Shown piece by piece: positions 60,281-64,000 of a DNA stretch of 64,000 nt (its first letter is position 1; each line of letters begins with the position of its first letter). Below the pieces are notes generated by a model. The model worked only from the letters and a program-made list of their open reading frames with translations. It was not told where the DNA came from and ran no database searches. A program made the position numbers and the translations under genes. This DNA is from Phaseolus vulgaris (Eukaryota; Streptophyta; Magnoliopsida; Fabales; Fabaceae): NCBI RefSeq assembly GCF_000499845.2, contig NC_023758.2, forward strand, positions 16,940,088-17,004,087, read 5' to 3'.

Positions 60281-60616
60281 AATTATTATTATTATAATGA
60301 ATAATTAATGTTTCAGTCAATAAAAATATTGAAAAGTTAATGTCATTCATTTGTTGATTTCTCAAAAACAACACGCAAACTCTCACGATGTTTACTTTCT
60401 AATAAACAAATTCAGCTTTAAATATATGTAGTCCGTTAAGTTTTAAATAAATTTTCTTTTTCATTTCTTAAATTTACTGTCTTTTAATAATATAATATTT
60501 TTTTTCCATTTCATCTTCTAAGAACTTCCAAACGTTTTCTTAAAGGTAAAATATCATATTTTTCTTATATTAAATACATGAAAATAAAATATCAACTCTA
60601 AAAAAGTTAAATAGAG

Positions 60617-60862
60617 TTTAAAAATTACTTTGAAAATTATTCACGATAAATCATTTATTAAAAATATTCAGAAAGATCTCTAATGATTTGAAAAAATATG
60701 TACAAATATATTTTACAAAAATGTTTAAGAAAATCACACGTTTAAAAATTACTTTGAAAATTATTCACAATAAATCATCTATTAAAAATATTCAAAAAAA
60801 TCTCTAATGATTTGATAAAATATGTACAAATATACGTTAAAAAAATTTAAGAAAATCACACG
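60617..60862. repeat. Tandem duplication of about 123 bp
   Basis: 60617-60740 and 60741-60862 both run from TTTAAAAATTACTTTGAAAA to AAAATCACACG with roughly ten differences. AT-rich, non-coding. Confidence 0.88.
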
Positions 60863-60943
60863 TCAACTTGTGTGTGAATTATAGAAATTAATGTAAAACA
60901 TTTTGTTATTATTTATCATGACATAGGTTGAGTTCTCCCTTAT

Positions 60944-61559
60944 TGTATTGGTAAGAGAATTTGGGACCTCGGTCCAAACGTTTAGATCAACTCGATTTTT
61001 GGATAAGTATGGGTCTAAAGGGTGGGCCATGAACTCAGTCCAGATGTTGGAAGACAGCTTGAAAAGATAATTAATATAGAAGGAATATTCTAATTGTTTG
61101 TGATACATATGCTAATTAAATACCAATAAAAGTTGTTGAGAATAAAGTAGTTAGCACCCTAGAATAAAGGTACATGTGAACAAAATGTTTTATTGTTGTT
61201 AAACACCCGAGAATAAAGGTGCACGTAAGCAATATGTTTTTCTGTTACGATTATATGTTTTTATGTTGAGATTATATTCTCCTTGTTCAAATCTCGCTCT
61301 ATTGAGATTGGAGAAAACCATTGAAGGGATATTTATAAAAGGGGTTTGAGACTCCTAGTAAAGATACATTGTTTCTAAATACTTGAGACTGAAACTGATT
61401 TGATATTTTTGAATGCTCTCACCGACTTGATCGTCGGAATGTGATCAACAAGTATAGCCCCCTTTATCCCAGTGGAACAGCATCTCAGAGCACCAATTGG
61501 ATCCCAGTGGGGCCTAATAAAACTTGATCTTATCCACATTTGCGATTGAGCCTTCTAAC
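60944..61559 (+). repeat. 5' LTR-like block of element D
   Basis: Contains TATTTATAAAAGGGG near 61329 as the TATA box and GACTTGATCGTCGGAATG near 61432, shared with the block at 39842-40594. It ends near CTTCTAACA at 61560. No standard primer site is visible before the Gag start; it may be lost. Confidence 0.6.
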
Positions 61560-61562
61560 ATG

Positions 61563-62420
61563 ATGAGAAACACAAGGCAAGGCCTGCTGGGATCCGAAGG
61601 AAGCGATGCCCCCGCGTACAGTAACTAATGGAGGTCATGAGGGCCTTCCAAGACGCAAACGAAGAATATCAAAGAGAGCAAAAGCGAATCCAAGAAGAAG
61701 CCAATGCCGAGCAGGAGCTCGAGCTAAGCAAGAGCTCCTGCAAGATTGTCTGATGGCAGAAATCGAGGCCTCTCAAATAGCTATAGAGGAACACGCGCAA
61801 ACAAATGAGGAGTTGCGCAAAACCAATGAGGAATTGCGGGAGAGCCTGCATCGGCAAGACCGATGTTCCACCAGGGAACAATCTCTGAACTCGTTATCGA
61901 GAGATAATCCCAAGCCATTCTCGCAAGAAATTATGGATGAGCCCATGCCACCTCACTATATCACACCTAAAATTGCCTTTTTCACGGGAGTAGAGGACCC
62001 TGAAAATCATCTCACAGCATTCAATGCTCAAATGATCATCTTTAGAGGATCAGATGTCATTCGATGTAAGATGTTCATGGGCACTTTTACAGGCACAACT
62101 CTACAATGGTTTAGTGGGATCCCGGATGGTCAAATCACCTTTTTCCCTCAGTTCTTTAGGATGTTTAGAGAACAGTTCTCGGTCAACAAGGTCAAACCTT
62201 TGAGGTTGTACGACATTTCAGTGTCAGACAAAGGAAGGGAGAGGCAATAAAAAATTATTTGAATAAGTTATGCGCGTTCACGGTAATACTTCAAACACAT
62301 GATGAGGAGATGATGATCGCCACCTTTGAACAAGGGATGGCAGCAGGATCGTTCAGTGATTCGTTAATCAGGAATCCAATGGAGACATTTTCCGAGGTAC
62401 GTGAACGAGCTAACGCCTAG
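61563..62420 (+). pseudogene. gag of element D, several frameshifts
   Basis: ATG at 61563 gives MRNTRQGLLGSEGSDAP and stops; the next frame (MEVMRAFQDANEEYQREQ) and a third (about 61720-62225: NEELRKTNEELRESL, KPFSQEIMDEPMPP, FFTGVEDPENHLTAF) carry on the Tat Gag, as does a fourth (about 62217-62420: NYLNKLCAFTVI to EVRERANA). All four pieces are colinear with the Gag of element B, so this is one gene broken by small indels. Confidence 0.82.
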
Positions 62421-62689
62421 AGGTCGTACTCAGGAAGAACGGCAGCTCGCGCTCATGGTAATCTAGGCCTAAGGAGAGCAACCAAGATCGACCCCTACGG
62501 GTAAACGAAACCTCTGTCGAGGAGAAAACGAACTCGAGGTACGTACCATACGTAGCCAAGAAAGATGAACTCAATGTGAAGGTTAGGGAAGAGTCAACAA
62601 CTTGGCCCAAATTCTGAGTATCCTATAAAGAGCTCCTAAGTATGTCAGGGGTAGCAGACAAGCTAAATTTTCCCCAGAAGACGGATCGG

Positions 62690-63380
62690 AGTTTGGGATC
62701 GCGAAGAGATACTTGGTGCGAGTTCCACAGAGCATTTGGGCACAACGTCGAACGATGCATAGTCTTGGGTCATCAACTGGCTAGCCTAGTCAAGGAAGGG
62801 TTCTTTTAGGAGTATCTCGAGTTTAACCAAGAAGAATCAAGGGGAGAGGTTGTTATTAGGGACCAACACACATGAGACACTGGTCCACGGAGAGCTGAAC
62901 ACCATCTCGGGAGGATTTTCTGAAGGAGGAAGTTCGGCTCCAAACATAAACGATACGCGCGAGTAGTGATGTCCTTGGATACGAAGAGACTTGATCATCC
63001 TCTGGAGCCTACTCTCTATTTCACGAGTTCCGACCTGGAAGACGTGGTTCCTCACGAGGATGATCCGGTGATGATATATGTTGTCACTGTAGCGCGAAAG
63101 GTGCACAAAGTCTTGGTTGATCAGAGGATCTCAGCTGATGTGATGTTTGGGGGAACGTTCACCAACTTGCAGTTATCCCCAGACCAATTGAGGCCATACG
63201 ATGGGTGTTTGGTCGACTTTGTTGGAGATCAGGTAGAAGTACGAGGGTACGTTGAGCTAAGAACAACCTTCTCCGATGAAAGTGCGGCCAGGACGATTAC
63301 CATCATGTACATCGTTGTTAATGTGTCTTTTGCTTACAACTTGCTTTTGGGGCGACCTTCTCTAAACAGGTTAGGAAATG
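62690..63380 (+). pseudogene. Zinc knuckle and protease of element D
   Basis: WCEFHRAFGHNVERC near 62718-62762 is the Gag knuckle. Near 63095-63150 the frame VHKVLVDQRISADVMFGG corresponds to the protease active site, with Arg-Ile in place of the family Gly-Ser. Then QLSPDQLRPYDGCLVDFVGDQ, and NLLLGRPSLNRLG near 63338-63372. Confidence 0.78.
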
Positions 63381-64000
63381 TTATGTTGATAAAGAAGGCC
63401 AATGAGAAGTGGAGGATGTGTGTCAACTTTACTTATTTGAACAAGGCTTATCCCAAGGATTCTTACCCACTACTGAGCATAGACTCCTTGGTTGACAATG
63501 CCTCAGGTTGTCGGTTATTAAGCTTTTTGGATGCGTTCTCGGGGTATAACCAGAGTGGTATGCACCCGAAGGACGAGAGTAAGACAACCTTTATGACCGA
63601 GGTCGCCAATTACTGCTACAAGGTCATGCCTTTTGGCCTTAAAAATGCTAGCACAACCTATCAAAGGCTGATGGATCGGATCCCCGCCCCAATGCTCGAG
63701 CGAAACGTGCAGGTGTATGTAGATGACATGATCGTCATGTCGGAAAGGAAGGATCAACATGTTGTTGATTTGGAAGAGCTACTCACAACAATAACAAAGT
63801 ACAACTTAAAGCTTAATCTAGATAAGTGTGTGTTCGAGGTAGAAGCAAGGAAATTCCTTGGCTTTCTATTAACTGAAAGGGACATTGAGGCGAACCCCGA
63901 CAAATGCACAACAATCATAGGGATGAGGAGCCCAACCAATACGAGGGAGGTACAACAGCTCACCGGGCACATGACCGCCATCTCTCGTTTCTTGTCGGCC
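63381..64000 (+). pseudogene. Reverse transcriptase of element D, N-terminus deleted, cut by window
   Basis: Begins directly after the protease with LIKKANEKWRMCVNFTYLNK, so the linker and RT N-terminus were deleted in frame. It then has SFLDAFSGYNQ, YKVMPFGLKNASTTYQRL and YVDDMIVMSE (63716-63745), and the connection region to ISRFLSA at the window end. This RT core keeps the MPFG motif that element B has lost. Confidence 0.85.

Larger units (their letters stand above)
60944..64000 (+). mobile_element. Element D: decayed Tat-like Ty3/gypsy element, continues past the window
   Basis: LTR-like block (about 60944-61559), then Gag, zinc knuckle, protease and RT pieces in several frames up to the right edge. 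The proteins are related to element B but clearly a different family. Many frameshifts and stops. The left border is approximate, taken from similarity to the solo LTR at 39842. Confidence 0.82.

Noticed and set aside
61270..61290. tRNA B-box-like GTTCAAATCTCGC
   Set aside because: No A box or cloverleaf fits around it, and it lies in the LTR-like block of element D.
1..64000. CRISPR arrays, bacterial operons, riboswitches
   Set aside because: None seen. All tandem repeats found are explained as minisatellites or duplications in plant repeats.

Overview
This window reads as nuclear DNA of a flowering plant, most likely a legume. It has split genes with GT-AG introns, a DYW-type pentatricopeptide-repeat (PPR) gene, a PADRE/DUF4228 gene, a plant-type FAB1 lipid kinase gene, AT-rich intergenic DNA, and Ty3/gypsy, Ty1/copia, LINE and TRIM elements of plant type. 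The legume call is inferred from the look of the repeats; no search was possible.

Bases 1-27977 are one nested retrotransposon stack. The outer element (B, 7554-27977, plus strand) is a decayed Tat-lineage Ty3/gypsy element. Two elements of one CRM-like chromovirus family sit in it on the minus strand. Element A (1-7553) entered B's 5' LTR 30 bases from its start. Element C (15453-23186) entered B's 3' internal region and is flanked by the 5-base duplication CCTAG. A has an uninterrupted 1545-residue Gag-Pol frame, and its two LTRs look identical over the 784 bases that can be compared. C has three nonsense changes and three frameshifts. B has many breaks, a deletion joining its two RNase H regions and an 806-bp tandem duplication. 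B also carries a gene-like antisense unit (26526-23918) with its own intron signals.

Bases 28000-60250 hold three host genes: a DYW PPR gene (30345-32807, plus), a two-exon PADRE gene (35408-37029, plus) and an eleven-coding-exon FAB1/PIKfyve-type kinase gene (59358-52582, minus; my exon model gives an open frame of 1747 residues). Between them lie a solo-LTR-like block, a LINE endonuclease relic (about 40780-41470, minus), copia-type LTR relics, a gag-deficient Ty1/copia element (45954-49830) and a 258-bp TRIM-like element with GTGAC target duplications (50745-51002).

From about 60944 to the right edge a second Tat-like element (D, plus strand) begins. It is heavily frameshifted and continues past the window. 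The host genes show no operon-like relation: one probably edits organellar RNA, one is a small membrane-signalling candidate, and one makes PI(3,5)P2 on endosomes.
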